Shown here in pieces: positions 42,331 to 51,710 of a stretch of DNA of 64,000 nt (within the stretch, counting starts at the first letter, position 1; each line of letters opens with the position of its first letter). Below the pieces are notes generated by a model. It saw nothing but the letters and a program-made list of their open reading frames with translations, did no database searches and was not told where the DNA came from. Source of the DNA: Actinomycetota bacterium (GTDB lineage: Bacteria > Actinomycetota > Thermoleophilia > Gaiellales > Gaiellaceae); NCBI GenBank assembly GCA_003139545.1, contig PLJC01000015.1, positions 82,599-146,598 on the forward strand, read 5' to 3'. Made by a program: the position numbers and the translations under genes.

Positions 42331-43634
42331 TCCACGCGCCTCCGCTTGCGCGCAACGGTGAGGACCGGTCCATCACTGCCGCTGCAAGATCCGGCAGCGT
42401 GTTGTGCGGCCTCGTCGGCGAAGACGTGCAGTGCGCTCGCGATGAAGTGTGCGGCGCCGTCGGGATGCCGGCATGCGCCGCGACCCGAGACGTTTTCGAG
42501 CCACCGCTGGAGCCGTGGCTGGGATTGCTTGCCGGTCGCCAGTTGTGCGAGCGCGGTGGCGACGGCGTCGAGACCGCGCACGCATGGGCCGCACTGTCCT
42601 GCGCTCTCGTCGGCGAGATATCGGGCCACGCGCGCCGTCTCGACGATGCCACATGAGGTCTCCGCGAGCGCGACAATGGCGCGCGCTCCGAGGGATGCTC
42701 CTACCGTGCGTAGGTCGGAGTCGAGCAGTGCGAGCGCGTCGGCCTCTGCAGCGGCGACCCACGTGCCGAAGTAGCCTCCGATCAGATAGGCACGAATCGG
42801 CGCGGACGGCCCACCCGCCCAGACGACCAGCTCCCGCAGCGGCAGCCCGAGCGGAATCTCGTAGACGCCGGGCCGACGGACGGCGCCGCCGAGGGTGACG
42901 AGCACGGTGCCCGGCTCCTTGGCCGTGCCGAGGGCGCGGAACCAACGCGGCCCGAACCGCGCGAGCAGAGCCAGGTTCGCGACGGTTTCGACGTTCTGGA
43001 CCAGCGTCGCTATCCCACGGATGCCGCGCTCGTACGGCCGAGGCGGCGTGAAGGTCGGCTTCGCCGGACCGCCGTCGACGAAGTTCACAAGCGCTGTCTC
43101 GTCGCCCGCGACGAACCGGTCGGGCGCACGAACGAGTCGGAACGACACGCGATCGACGCGACGGTGCTCGCGCTCGGCGATCGCCGTTTCGATCGCGGCG
43201 TAGCCGCGGGTCAAGCCGGCTCCGATCGCCACGATCGCCTCGCGCGCGCCGATCGCGGCCGCTGCCACGGCCGCTCCGTCGAGAACGAGATGGGGGACCT
43301 GGGCGAGCAGCACGTGATCCTTGCTGCTGATCAGTTCGCCTTCGACGCCGTTGACGAGCACGATCGGGTTGCGTCCTTGCTCTGCGACGGCCCGGAGCTT
43401 CTGGCCTGTCGGGAATGCACCTCCGCCCCGCCCCGACAACCCGGAGGCGCAGACGAGCTCGATCAGCTCGGCGTGGGCGCCGCCGCCGCGACCGACGGGT
43501 GGACTGCCTTCGCGGTCGAGATGCTCGGCGAGCGAAACCGGCCGACGATCGTCGCGGACGCCCGCAAGCAACCGCGGCAGCGCGTCGGGCGCAGGAACGG
43601 CGACATGCCGAAGAGCCTCCCCGCGGGTCGTCAC
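42327..43634 (-). CDS. NuoF-like FMN/Fe-S oxidoreductase
   Basis: 435 aa from GTG 43634 (GTGA overlap with the membrane gene upstream). FMN/NAD region GRGGGAFPTGQKLRAV and VNGVEGELISSKDH; SLBB-like segment PGTVLVTLGGAVRRPGVYE; C-terminal Fe-S region ESAGQCGPCVRGL with a distal Cys in GRGACRHPDG. Compared with NuoF (ESCGxCxxC) the first cluster Cys is Ala, so cluster ligation must differ, perhaps using the nearby AETSCG. It probably moves electrons between NAD(P)H, ferredoxin and the heme membrane protein. Confidence 0.85.
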   Translation of the reverse strand: MTTRGEALRHVAVPAPDALPRLLAGVRDDRRPVSLAEHLDREGSPPVGRGGGAHAELIELVCASGLSGRGGGAFPTGQKLRAVAEQGRNPIVLVNGVEGELISSKDHVLLAQVPHLVLDGAAVAAAAIGAREAIVAIGAGLTRGYAAIETAIAEREHRRVDRVSFRLVRAPDRFVAGDETALVNFVDGGPAKPTFTPPRPYERGIRGIATLVQNVETVANLALLARFGPRWFRALGTAKEPGTVLVTLGGAVRRPGVYEIPLGLPLRELVVWAGGPSAPIRAYLIGGYFGTWVAAAEADALALLDSDLRTVGASLGARAIVALAETSCGIVETARVARYLADESAGQCGPCVRGLDAVATALAQLATGKQSQPRLQRWLENVSGRGACRHPDGAAHFIASALHVFADEAAQHAAGSCSGSDGPVLTVARKRRRVE

Positions 43635-44776
43635 GCGGCCGGCCCAGGCCCAGGACCGCCGTGGAGCGATCCGCTCACGCTGCCCGAGGCTTGATCGATT
43701 CGCAATGTGAGCAAAACGCTGACCCGTCGGCTGTCGGCCCCGACCACATACGCGGTCACGCGCGGTCCCTGGAGACCGACGACCTGTCCTGGATCCCACG
43801 CCCCGGCGCCGCGTGGGAGCAACCCCACGCTGCTCTCGAGCATCTCAACCCCGCCACCCGAGAGCGGCACACCGCGCAGCGCAACATGTACCCGCCCGTT
43901 GAAGCCGCCGCTCGCCACTCCGTCGATCGTGACCGTGACGAGGCCATTGGCAGCTGGGCGCTCTTTCACGCGACCGCGAAACCTTGCAGTGAACGATCCG
44001 TCTGGCAACGCCGGTCTAGACGGCGGCACCACCGCGGAGCTCGGTTGGGAAGCCGGGACGCTCTGACCACCGCGGATGGCGGCCAGAAGCGAAGCCGGGG
44101 TGCCCGCGCGCGCCGCCCATCCCTTCCGCAAAGGCCCGGAACTCGCCCAGAGCAGCATTCCCAGCGGAACAGCAAACGCCGCGAGCGCCGCCGCGGCGCG
44201 AATCTGTACCGGCGCATGAGGGGCAGCTGCAACTCTCCACAAAACCGCGAGCCCAACGGCGCCGGTGCAGACCACCGCAAGTACAGCCAGCCAGCCGGAT
44301 CGAGCGTCGCTGCCGGTTCCGAACGAGTGCATGAGCGCGACCGGCCACGATGCATAAGCAAGCCAATGAACTGCCCTCCACGTTTGCAGACCGATCCGCG
44401 CGCGCAGCAGACTCGTCGCGATCAGCGCGAGAAGGAGGTCGAAGGCAACGGCGCCCAACCCGAGCCACACAGGTCGATACGGCGAAAGGAACGGCAGCAC
44501 AGCGTCCTGATAGCCGATGGGCGCGAAGTGATCCGCGACCGTGGTTATGACGTGGACAACGACGAAGGCAAGGCCGAGCAGGGTGACGTTTCGATGGAGG
44601 CCCAGGACGAGGAACCGCGGGGTCCGAGGCGGATGCCAGCGCGTCGAGCTCATGACTCCGAGAAGAACACCGGCGCTCAGAAGCACGAGCGCCACAACGC
44701 CGGTTCCCCGCGTCAGGTACCACATCAGCTTTCCATTGCTGCTCGCTACGGCGAGCGGCAACAGAGCAGCGGTCAT
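43631..44776 (-). CDS. Ferric-reductase-like heme membrane protein with extracytoplasmic domain
   Basis: 381 aa from ATG 44776 (GGAGG upstream). About six membrane helices of the ferric-reductase/MsrQ type; candidate heme ligands are His in LHRNVTLLGLAFVVVHVITT and AVHWLAYASWPVALMHSFG. There is no cytoplasmic FAD/NAD domain; instead a soluble C-terminal domain of about 130 residues (FTARFRGRVKERP onward) lies outside. Electrons must therefore come from a separate partner, probably the NuoF-like protein encoded next. Confidence 0.82.
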   Translation of the reverse strand: MTAALLPLAVASSNGKLMWYLTRGTGVVALVLLSAGVLLGVMSSTRWHPPRTPRFLVLGLHRNVTLLGLAFVVVHVITTVADHFAPIGYQDAVLPFLSPYRPVWLGLGAVAFDLLLALIATSLLRARIGLQTWRAVHWLAYASWPVALMHSFGTGSDARSGWLAVLAVVCTGAVGLAVLWRVAAAPHAPVQIRAAAALAAFAVPLGMLLWASSGPLRKGWAARAGTPASLLAAIRGGQSVPASQPSSAVVPPSRPALPDGSFTARFRGRVKERPAANGLVTVTIDGVASGGFNGRVHVALRGVPLSGGGVEMLESSVGLLPRGAGAWDPGQVVGLQGPRVTAYVVGADSRRVSVLLTLRIDQASGSVSGSLHGGPGPGPAA

Positions 44777-45114
44777 GATCCTCCGGAGACCGCCACGGGC
44801 TGCACCGGCGTCGGTGTAGGCGGTGGCGGCTGCGCGGTCGCTGGGGCAGACGTCGAGCCGGAACCGATCGCCGCGAGCGGCGGAGGGGGCGGAACCGCGT
44901 GCCGCGATCGGTGATGCGAGGCCGTCGTTGTCCCGTGGCGTGGCAGGAGACGAACGAGCTTCCGCCCGGACGTCGTCGCGGCTGCGAGCGCGGCGACGGC
45001 CCCGGCGAGGACGACCATTGCCACCCCGAGAAGGGCGGTCATCGCCTTCAACCGTCGCAGGCCACGATCGCGATCGTGCCGCCGCGCAGTTAGGTCCGGC
45101 TCTTCCGGCACCAA
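44773..45114 (-). CDS. Small single-span membrane protein with Pro-rich tail
   Basis: 113 aa. One helix (MTALLGVAMVVLAGAVAALAAA, about residues 25-46), then a basic stretch with several His (HHRSRHAVPPPPP) and a Pro/Thr-rich end. The stop overlaps the heme protein start (ATGA). Possibly an accessory subunit of the electron-transfer complex; not recognised as a family. Confidence 0.65.
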   Translation of the reverse strand: MVPEEPDLTARRHDRDRGLRRLKAMTALLGVAMVVLAGAVAALAAATTSGRKLVRLLPRHGTTTASHHRSRHAVPPPPPLAAIGSGSTSAPATAQPPPPTPTPVQPVAVSGGS

Positions 45115-45151
45115 ACCAGTGGATCAGGGTCACATAAAAGAATGCTGAGAG

Positions 45152-45394
45152 CTAGATCCTCAGCACCCGCTTCGTCTTCTCGACCAGCTGCGTGCCCTTC
45201 CGCCGGAGCGGCGTCGTGGTGGTGCCGGGACGGCAAATGGAGCCAATGCCGTTGCACCGGCGTCCCAGCAGAAGCGTCGCGAGCTCGATCACCGAGAGCA
45301 CGAGCAGCACCAAGCCCGCCGCGGAGACGAGGGGCTCAATCCCGTCCGGATTGAACCGTCGGCGTCGGGTGCTCCGGAGATCGGGTCGAGTCAT
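45152..45394 (-). CDS. Small membrane protein, 80 aa
   Basis: One central helix (PLVSAAGLVLLVLSVIELATLLL) with two Cys nearby (RRCNGIGSICRPG), basic ends. Lies 37 bp upstream of the previous membrane gene on the same strand, so possibly the first gene of the electron-transfer operon. The 204 bp upstream (45395-45598) contain no gene and may hold the promoter. Confidence 0.6.
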   Translation of the reverse strand: MTRPDLRSTRRRRFNPDGIEPLVSAAGLVLLVLSVIELATLLLGRRCNGIGSICRPGTTTTPLRRKGTQLVEKTKRVLRI

Positions 45395-45598
45395 GGCCTG
45401 GCTGTCGGTCGCTGGAAGTGTGAACGGGCTCGACTGAGAATCTGCTGAGGCCCGGTTGAGCGTCTAGCAGCGTCGTGAGTCCTGGTCCAACAGGTCGGTG
45501 AGCACGCCGCCCGGTGTCTCGGCGAGCCTGGCCCGCATCACCGGATTCTTCCTGTCGCGCGCCACGACGTGCGCCGTACCGCGGGTTGTCGCCGGCGG

Positions 45599-46525
45599 TC
45601 AGCCCGGCGTGGCAGGCACGGCCAGCCGGTCTGCGATCGAGATCCAGTCGACGTAGCGACGAACCCCGTCCGCGAAGCTGGTGCTCGCCGTCCACCCGAG
45701 CTCGGTCGCGGCGCGAGCGCCCGAGATGTGTCCAAGCCTTACGTCGGCGGGCCGCTCTGGCCCGTGTACGAGCGGGACGTCGCCTACGACCGCCCGCACG
45801 GTGTCGGCAATCTGCCGGACGCTGGTCTCTTCGTCGCCCACGAGGTTGTAGATGCGCCGCGCGGACGCTTGCTCCAAGGCGAGGACGACGCCTTCTGCGA
45901 GGTCTTCGACGTACACGAACTGCCGGGTTTGGTTTCCGTCGCCGGCGATCGTGAGCGCGTCTCCCTGCTGCGCTCTCGCAACGAACGAGGGGATGACCGC
46001 GGCAGGCCGTGCGCGCGGTCCATACGGGATCCCGAAGCGCAGGATCGTGGACTCGACACCATAGAGCTCCCGGTACGCGTTGCAATACATCTCGCCTGCG
46101 AGCTTCGTGGCCGTGTAGACGTGTGAGGGATGAGCGAGGGGCGCGTCCTCGTCGATCTCGCCCTCGACGGGCGCGTTGCCGTAGACCCAAACTGTGCTGG
46201 CATAGACGACGCGGCCGATGTTCTCATGCCGTGCCGCTTCGAGAACCATCTGCGTCCCGTGCACGTTGACGGCGCCCGCACGCACAGGGTCGGCGAAGAC
46301 GTCATTGACGTCAGCGACTGCGGCGAGGTGGATGATTGCGCCCACGTCGCGCGCCGCGCCCAGCACAGTCTCCGGGTGAGTCAGATCACCGACGACAGCG
46401 GTGACCCAGGGATGGTGTGGTGACGGCGTCGTGTCGAGGATCACCGGTTCGTGCTCGCGCGCGAGGAGCTGATCGACGACGTGGGACCCGATGAATCCGC
46501 TTCCGCCCGTGACGAGGACTCTCAT
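45599..46525 (-). CDS. NAD-dependent sugar-nucleotide epimerase/dehydratase (extended SDR)
   Basis: 308 aa from ATG 46525. N-terminal VTGGSGFIGSHVVDQLL (NAD), catalytic STVWVYGN and YTATK (Tyr-x3-Lys), and FVYVEDLAEGVVLAL, all typical of GalE-like enzymes. The start overlaps the aminotransferase stop (ATGA). Together they probably make an amino- or deoxy-sugar nucleotide. Confidence 0.93.
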   Translation of the reverse strand: MRVLVTGGSGFIGSHVVDQLLAREHEPVILDTTPSPHHPWVTAVVGDLTHPETVLGAARDVGAIIHLAAVADVNDVFADPVRAGAVNVHGTQMVLEAARHENIGRVVYASTVWVYGNAPVEGEIDEDAPLAHPSHVYTATKLAGEMYCNAYRELYGVESTILRFGIPYGPRARPAAVIPSFVARAQQGDALTIAGDGNQTRQFVYVEDLAEGVVLALEQASARRIYNLVGDEETSVRQIADTVRAVVGDVPLVHGPERPADVRLGHISGARAATELGWTASTSFADGVRRYVDWISIADRLAVPATPG

Positions 46526-47529
46526 TTCGAAACCGCTTCGAGTGCCGGCCGCACCGCCGGGTTGTAGTACAGCGGCGCGCACCAGTGGTGTTCGGCAATC
46601 CAGTCGCTGTTAGGTAGATCGACCTGGTGCCCGAGGACGCGGTGGCAAGGCTCGTCATAGACCTTTCCGGTCGAGCGTTCGATCGGGTCGAACACGACGT
46701 ACTTGTAGAAACCCGACACCATGCCAGCGGGAAACTCGACGCGGGCCGCATGCTTCGGGTCGAGCTCGCGCCGTGCGACGTCGTTCTTCCAGGTAACGAT
46801 CTCCTCTAGACGCTCGACGCCGACGATTCCGAGCGCAGCGGTGAACTCGCTCATGCGGTAGTTCAAGCCTGGCTGCGCATAGTCGGGCTTCGCGTAATTG
46901 CGGAAGGCGCGCGCGTACTCGATCAACTCGGCGTGCTTCGACACGAGCATGCCACCCTCGCCGGTGGAAATCGTCTTCGTCGGTGCGAACGACCAGATGC
47001 CCGCGTCGCCCCATGTTCCGGCGCGGCGACCATTCCACGATCCTCCGTGCGCGTGGGCGCAGTCCTCGATGAGCAGGATGTCGTGGTCGCGGCAATATCC
47101 GGCGATGCGGTCCGAGTCGAACGCGAGATGACCCCCGATGTGCACCAGCACGACCGCTGCCGGTGAGTGCCGGTCGGCCTTGGCCTCGAAGTCGTCGAAC
47201 GACATGCACAGGTCGTGACGGTTGCAGTCGACGAACTCGACGTTCGCCCCCGCCGCGCGGAGCGCGAGGGGGGTCGCCATGAACGTGTTCGACGGGCACA
47301 GGACGGTGCGCCCGCGAAGCTCGAAGAACTCGAACGCGGCGAGTGCGGCCCCCGTCCAACTCGAGGTCGCCACCGCGGCGACCCCGTTCAGCGAGGTCCA
47401 CGCGTTCTCGAAGGCCTGCGTGAGAGGCCCGTCCGACCAGACTTCAGCGTCCAGAGCCTGCTCCCAGAGCGCAAAGAGGCGCTCGCGGTCGCGATGGTCG
47501 AATCCGATGGCGAATCTGTCGATGTTCAT
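46522..47529 (-). CDS. DegT/DnrJ/EryC1/StrS-family sugar aminotransferase
   Basis: 335 aa from ATG 47529. PLP features are VATSSWTGAALAAFEF, LLIEDCAHAHGGSWNG with the PLP Asp, SFAPTKTISTGEGGML with the Schiff-base Lys, and NYRMSEFTAALG. Transfers an amino group to a keto-sugar nucleotide. Works with the epimerase; no matching glycosyltransferase of this pathway is adjacent. Confidence 0.92.
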   Translation of the reverse strand: MNIDRFAIGFDHRDRERLFALWEQALDAEVWSDGPLTQAFENAWTSLNGVAAVATSSWTGAALAAFEFFELRGRTVLCPSNTFMATPLALRAAGANVEFVDCNRHDLCMSFDDFEAKADRHSPAAVVLVHIGGHLAFDSDRIAGYCRDHDILLIEDCAHAHGGSWNGRRAGTWGDAGIWSFAPTKTISTGEGGMLVSKHAELIEYARAFRNYAKPDYAQPGLNYRMSEFTAALGIVGVERLEEIVTWKNDVARRELDPKHAARVEFPAGMVSGFYKYVVFDPIERSTGKVYDEPCHRVLGHQVDLPNSDWIAEHHWCAPLYYNPAVRPALEAVSK

Positions 47530-47650
47530 AGGCCCGGGGCCTGCCTCGAGTGCCACGCCTGGCGGTGACGGTCCCCCATAAGCATCTCATCAGATTCACC
47601 GGATGACCGGAACGGTGGTGTCGATCCGCGAGGCGCGCTACCCTCGACCC

Positions 47651-48319
47651 ATGGAGTCCGAGACGCCTCGCGCGGAGGCGCTGTCCCGAGCCGAGCTGCT
47701 GCGCGCCTCTCCGCCGATGTTCGAGTCGGGGCTTCTCGACCGCTTCACACGCGTGCATCCCGCCGTACCTCCGCTGCTGTTCCTGCCCGCGATCGCCGTC
47801 TGCGCGACCCTCGCCATTCTTCAGGACAATCCGCTCGAAGTCGGCCTCGGGGTCGTCGCCGGCTACGGGCTCTGGACGTTCAGCGAGTACTGGATCCATC
47901 GCATCGTCTTCCACTTCGAGCCTGAGCAGGGCGCCGCGGCGCGATTCCACTGGATGATCCACGGCGCACATCACGATCATCCGAACGACCCGCGTCGGCT
48001 CGTGATGCCGCCGGTCGTCTCGCTACCCCTGGCCTCGGCCTTCTTCGGACTGTTCGTCCTCGCCTTTTCGCTGCCGCTCGCCTGGTCGATCACGGCGGGC
48101 TTCTTCGCCGGATACCTGGCTTACGACATGCTCCATTACGCGCTCCACCACGCGAAAGCGCGCGGCCCCATCACCCGAAGATTGCGCGAGCTGCACATGC
48201 GCCACCATTTCGAGGACGATCGCCGCGGATTCGCCGTCAGCGCGCCTTGGTGGGACATTGTGTTCGGCACCGCCTCACCGCGCAGCCGACAGGCGCGCGG
48301 AGGCTCCGTCACCGAGTAA
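47651..48319 (+). CDS. Fatty acid hydroxylase/sterol desaturase family membrane protein
   Basis: 222 aa from ATG 47651 (ATG 47603 is an alternative). Four membrane helices and the di-iron His boxes: HRIVFH, HGAHHDHP, HYALHH and HMRHHF, as in FA2H-type 2-hydroxylases and carotenoid hydroxylases. It probably hydroxylates acyl chains of membrane lipids; a nearby glycolipid glycosyltransferase would fit lipid remodelling. Confidence 0.9.
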   Translation: MESETPRAEALSRAELLRASPPMFESGLLDRFTRVHPAVPPLLFLPAIAVCATLAILQDNPLEVGLGVVAGYGLWTFSEYWIHRIVFHFEPEQGAAARFHWMIHGAHHDHPNDPRRLVMPPVVSLPLASAFFGLFVLAFSLPLAWSITAGFFAGYLAYDMLHYALHHAKARGPITRRLRELHMRHHFEDDRRGFAVSAPWWDIVFGTASPRSRQARGGSVTE

Positions 48320-48974
48320 GGAGACCGACGGCTCCAACGAGCAGCAGCGCGACGGCCAGCACGGCGGTCACGCCGGCGACGAGCCCGCCGGTGTGCCGAT
48401 CGAGCCGAGCACGCACGGACGCGAGCGGCCGTTCCGCCCTCGGGCCGGCGAGACAGCGCAACGCAGTGATCGCCGCAAGCGGCGCGATGAACGCGACGTT
48501 GAAGATGGCGATCAGAACAAGCTGTCGCGCGAGGCTCTGGTCGGAGCCGACGACCGCGGCGACGACGGCGAAGTACGGGAATGCTGTCGGGAGCTCGACC
48601 GACGTGATCGCCGCACCGAGCGCAAAACTCGATCCCGCGGTGCGACGTTCGTGCGCGAGCACCCGGCGGGCGACTCGCTCGCGGCGAAGCCAGAGGACCA
48701 CCGCCGCCGCGAGTGCGACTCCGCCAAGGACGAGCTCAATCAGGTGGGTCTCCCGGCGCCCTGGGCGCGCAACGATCGAGAGGAGTGCGTGGCCGGGGCC
48801 GAGCACAAGCACGATTCCACCGGCGAGGTAGACAGTGAAGACTCCGAGGGTGAAGTGCAGCAGCCGCCGTGATGCATCAACCCCAGTGACGAGATAGAGC
48901 GCCGGCGCGATGGTCGACGGATTGAGCGAATCGGCGATGCCGACGGAGACGGCGAGAGCGACGAGCGCGAGCAC
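48309..48974 (-). CDS. GAP/LysE-like polytopic membrane protein
   Basis: 221 aa from GTG 48974. Six predicted helices; LNPSTIAPALYLVTG, LGVFTVYLAGG and TSVELPTAFPYFAVVAAVV are typical of the mycobacterial Gap/Sap family linked to surface-lipid export. Overlaps the hydroxylase end by 11 bp (convergent). Confidence 0.75.
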   Translation of the reverse strand: MLALVALAVSVGIADSLNPSTIAPALYLVTGVDASRRLLHFTLGVFTVYLAGGIVLVLGPGHALLSIVARPGRRETHLIELVLGGVALAAAVVLWLRRERVARRVLAHERRTAGSSFALGAAITSVELPTAFPYFAVVAAVVGSDQSLARQLVLIAIFNVAFIAPLAAITALRCLAGPRAERPLASVRARLDRHTGGLVAGVTAVLAVALLLVGAVGLLTR

Positions 48975-49043
48975 GCGACGAGCTTGGCAGACCGCGCCGT
49001 CGGAGCGCGCAATCGCCGCTAGAGTCGCCGCCGTGACCGGACT

Positions 49044-50147
49044 GTGCGCGTTCTGATTCTGACTGCGAGCGTCGGCGAGGGGCACGATCTCCCGGCCCGC
49101 ACGCTCGCTGCGCAACTACTGGCCGAGAGCCCGACCGTCGAGGTGGTGGTCGAGGACGGCCTGGAACCGATGGGAAAGCTCGTGAAGGCGATCAGCGCCG
49201 ACGCGGGACGGGTTGTGTTCTTCCGCTTCCAGTGGGTCTGGGATCTCGGCTTCTGGTTCTTCGCACAGGCCCGTCCGACGCGCTGGCTCAGCCAGACCCT
49301 CCTGACGCGAATCGGCGGCAACGGGCTCGTCAAGCTGATCAACGACGTCCAGCCGGACGTCATCGCGAGCACGTACCCGAACACGACCGAGGTACTCGGC
49401 CGGCTGCGGCGCCTCGGCCGACTCGACATACCGGTCTGCTCGGCCATCACGGACCTCGCCGCGCTCGACTACTGGGCTGGTCCCGGGGTCGACGTCCATC
49501 TCATCACGCACCCGGAGTCGATCGACGAGGTGCGTCGGGTTGCGGGGCCGAATGCCCGCGTCAGCTGCGTCCACGGCTTCACCGCGCCAGATTTTCGCGT
49601 GCCGCTCGACGCGGCGGTGGCGCGCGCCCGGCTCGATCTGCCCGCCGAGGGAAAGGTCGTCCTCGTATCGGGCGGCGGCTGGGGTGTCGGCGATGTAAGC
49701 GGCGCGGTCGACGAGGCGCTACGGCTGGAGGAGGTCTCGCAAGTCGTCTGCCTCTGCGGTCGGAACGATTCGCTTCGAGCGACGCTCGAGACGCGTTTCG
49801 GAACGACCCGACGCGTCAGGATCGAGGGCTTCACCGATCGAATGCCGGAGTGGATGGCGGCCGCAGACGTTCTCGTCCACTCCACGGGAGGCTTGACGGT
49901 CCTCGAGGCCCTCATGCGCGGCCTTCCCGCCATCTCGTACGGATGGGGCCGCGGCCACGTGCGCGTCAACAACGCGGCGTACCGCCGGTTCGGCCTTGCC
50001 GACGTCGTTCCCACGAGAGATGAGCTGCTGCCGGCCATCCGCCGCGCACTCGACCGCGGTCGCACGTCCGTCGACGGATTCCAGTCATTGCCGTCCGCCG
50101 CTTCCATGGTCCTGGCTGCTGCGGAAGGGCCTATCTCGGACCGCTGA
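49044..50147 (+). CDS. GT28/MGDG-synthase-like glycosyltransferase
   Basis: 367 aa, GTG start. N-terminal acceptor domain ILTASVGEGHDLPARTLAAQ and C-terminal donor domain with VLVSGGGWGVGDVSGAV, CGRNDSLRATLE, ADVLVHSTGGLTVLEALMRG. This matches MurG/MGDG-synthase-type enzymes that glycosylate diacylglycerol or lipid carriers. Located with membrane-lipid genes. Confidence 0.88.
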   Translation: MRVLILTASVGEGHDLPARTLAAQLLAESPTVEVVVEDGLEPMGKLVKAISADAGRVVFFRFQWVWDLGFWFFAQARPTRWLSQTLLTRIGGNGLVKLINDVQPDVIASTYPNTTEVLGRLRRLGRLDIPVCSAITDLAALDYWAGPGVDVHLITHPESIDEVRRVAGPNARVSCVHGFTAPDFRVPLDAAVARARLDLPAEGKVVLVSGGGWGVGDVSGAVDEALRLEEVSQVVCLCGRNDSLRATLETRFGTTRRVRIEGFTDRMPEWMAAADVLVHSTGGLTVLEALMRGLPAISYGWGRGHVRVNNAAYRRFGLADVVPTRDELLPAIRRALDRGRTSVDGFQSLPSAASMVLAAAEGPISDR

Positions 50148-50853
50148 GCGGTACCCACGGGAGGCCGATCCCGTCCGCGGCTTCGAGTACGCGCGGCAAA
50201 GCCGCCACTGTCTTTCGCCATGAGCCCGGCGCGCTGTAGTGGTCGGCGTCGTGCAACAGAACGATGTCGCCGGCAGCGAGCCCGCGGACAGCGTTTCGCG
50301 CGATCGTCGCCGGCGTCGCACGACGCGTCCAGTCCCTCCCCCACTTCGACCAGAGAACCGGCTGCCACCCGCGCCGCCGCACAAGCTCCAGCGCGCCGGC
50401 ACTGAACACGCCGTAGGGCGGCCGATAGCACCGCGGCGTCTGCCCGGTCGCACCCACGATCACGTCCAGCCCCCGATCCAGGTCGCGCCCAAGGCCGGCC
50501 ACGGTCCGGCGGAGCAACAGACGGTGCCTATACCCGTGCAAGCCGACCTCGTGTCCTGCGGCGGCAATCTCGGCAGCCAGCTCTGGGTAGCGGTCGACCT
50601 GTTCCCCGACGAGGAAGAACGTGGCATGCGCACCGGCAGCGCGGAGCAGCTCGAGGACCGCCGGAGTCCCGTCCCGGTGCGGCCCGTCGTCGAACGTGAG
50701 CGCGACGCCCTGCGTGTGCTCCGGCAGTTTCCGTTGAAGACGTAAAGCGTCGGCGAGCGGAGCGAATACGGGTGCCGGAGCGGGAGCGAACCACGTGGCG
50801 GCGGTCGCGAGACTCCCTGTCACTCCGCGCACGCGACCATCGTCCCAGGTCAC
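50131..50853 (-). CDS. Polysaccharide deacetylase (CE4) family protein
   Basis: 240 aa from GTG 50853 (GTGA overlap with the EamA gene). NodB motifs: VALTFDDGPH (catalytic/metal Asp), HGYRHRLLL (metal His), YRPPYGVFS, DIVLLHDAD. N-terminal hydrophobic segment weak. Removes N- or O-acetyl groups from a glycan, perhaps peptidoglycan or the product of the sugar genes nearby. Confidence 0.9.
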   Translation of the reverse strand: MTWDDGRVRGVTGSLATAATWFAPAPAPVFAPLADALRLQRKLPEHTQGVALTFDDGPHRDGTPAVLELLRAAGAHATFFLVGEQVDRYPELAAEIAAAGHEVGLHGYRHRLLLRRTVAGLGRDLDRGLDVIVGATGQTPRCYRPPYGVFSAGALELVRRRGWQPVLWSKWGRDWTRRATPATIARNAVRGLAAGDIVLLHDADHYSAPGSWRKTVAALPRVLEAADGIGLPWVPLSGPR

Positions 50854-51710
50854 TGCCCAACACCGCCAGAGGCGAGCTCGCTGACGGCCCGGGTCCGTGC
50901 GAGGAGCGTCGTTCCGACCCCAGCAACGAGAAGCCCGGCGACGATCGGGGCGCCGGCGAGCGGAGCCGAGGTCCAATCCTCGCGCAGGAAGAGCGGTTCC
51001 ATCAGAATCGGAAGGAACGTCTGCACCGCGGTCGTCAGCGGCACGACGACCGTCGCCGGCCGCCGTTGGAAGGCGGTCATGCCGGTCAGGGTCGCGGCGA
51101 TGCCCATGCCCAGTCCGACAGCCGCCCAGATGACCGCGCCGACGAAGTAGCGCGAGCCGATGTCGTCGCTCATCAGCTTCGTCGCGACGTTCGTCGCCGC
51201 GAAGCCGGTGCCCGACGCGACCATGACGAGGAGAGCCGAGTCGAAACGGGTGCCTCTGACCGCGAATGGCACGAGCCCCGGGATCGAGAGAGCCGCCACC
51301 ACGGCGGCGATGGCCGGGATGCTGCGGTGCGTCTCCGTATGCGCGGGCGCGCCGACCGCAATGAGCGCGACGCCGGCGACGATCGAGACAACGCCGATCC
51401 ATTCGTGGATGCCCACCCGTTCGCCGAGTGTCCGTGATCCGATCACGAGCAAGAGGAGCAGCCCAACCGCGAGCGCGGGCTGAACGAGAACGAACGGCGC
51501 CGTTGCGAGCGCGAGCACCTGCGGACCGATGCCGACGATCCCGAGGAGCCAGCCGATCAACCAACGCGGCCTGCGAAGCAGGCGGACGAGAAGGGAGAAG
51601 CGGAGGCTCAGCGACTTCGGCGTCGCCCGCGCCTCCAGCGCCTGCAAGGCGAGCCCGACGTTGAACAATGCCGAGGCGACGAGTGCACTCGCCAGACCGA
51701 GCAGTAACAC
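50850..51710 (-). CDS. EamA/DMT-superfamily transporter
   Basis: 286 aa, nine to ten hydrophobic segments. Drug/metabolite-transporter features include LALATAPFVLVQPALAVGLL and SGTGFAATNVATKLM. Substrate unknown. Co-transcribed with the deacetylase. Confidence 0.82.
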   Translation of the reverse strand: MLLLGLASALVASALFNVGLALQALEARATPKSLSLRFSLLVRLLRRPRWLIGWLLGIVGIGPQVLALATAPFVLVQPALAVGLLLLLVIGSRTLGERVGIHEWIGVVSIVAGVALIAVGAPAHTETHRSIPAIAAVVAALSIPGLVPFAVRGTRFDSALLVMVASGTGFAATNVATKLMSDDIGSRYFVGAVIWAAVGLGMGIAATLTGMTAFQRRPATVVVPLTTAVQTFLPILMEPLFLREDWTSAPLAGAPIVAGLLVAGVGTTLLARTRAVSELASGGVGQ

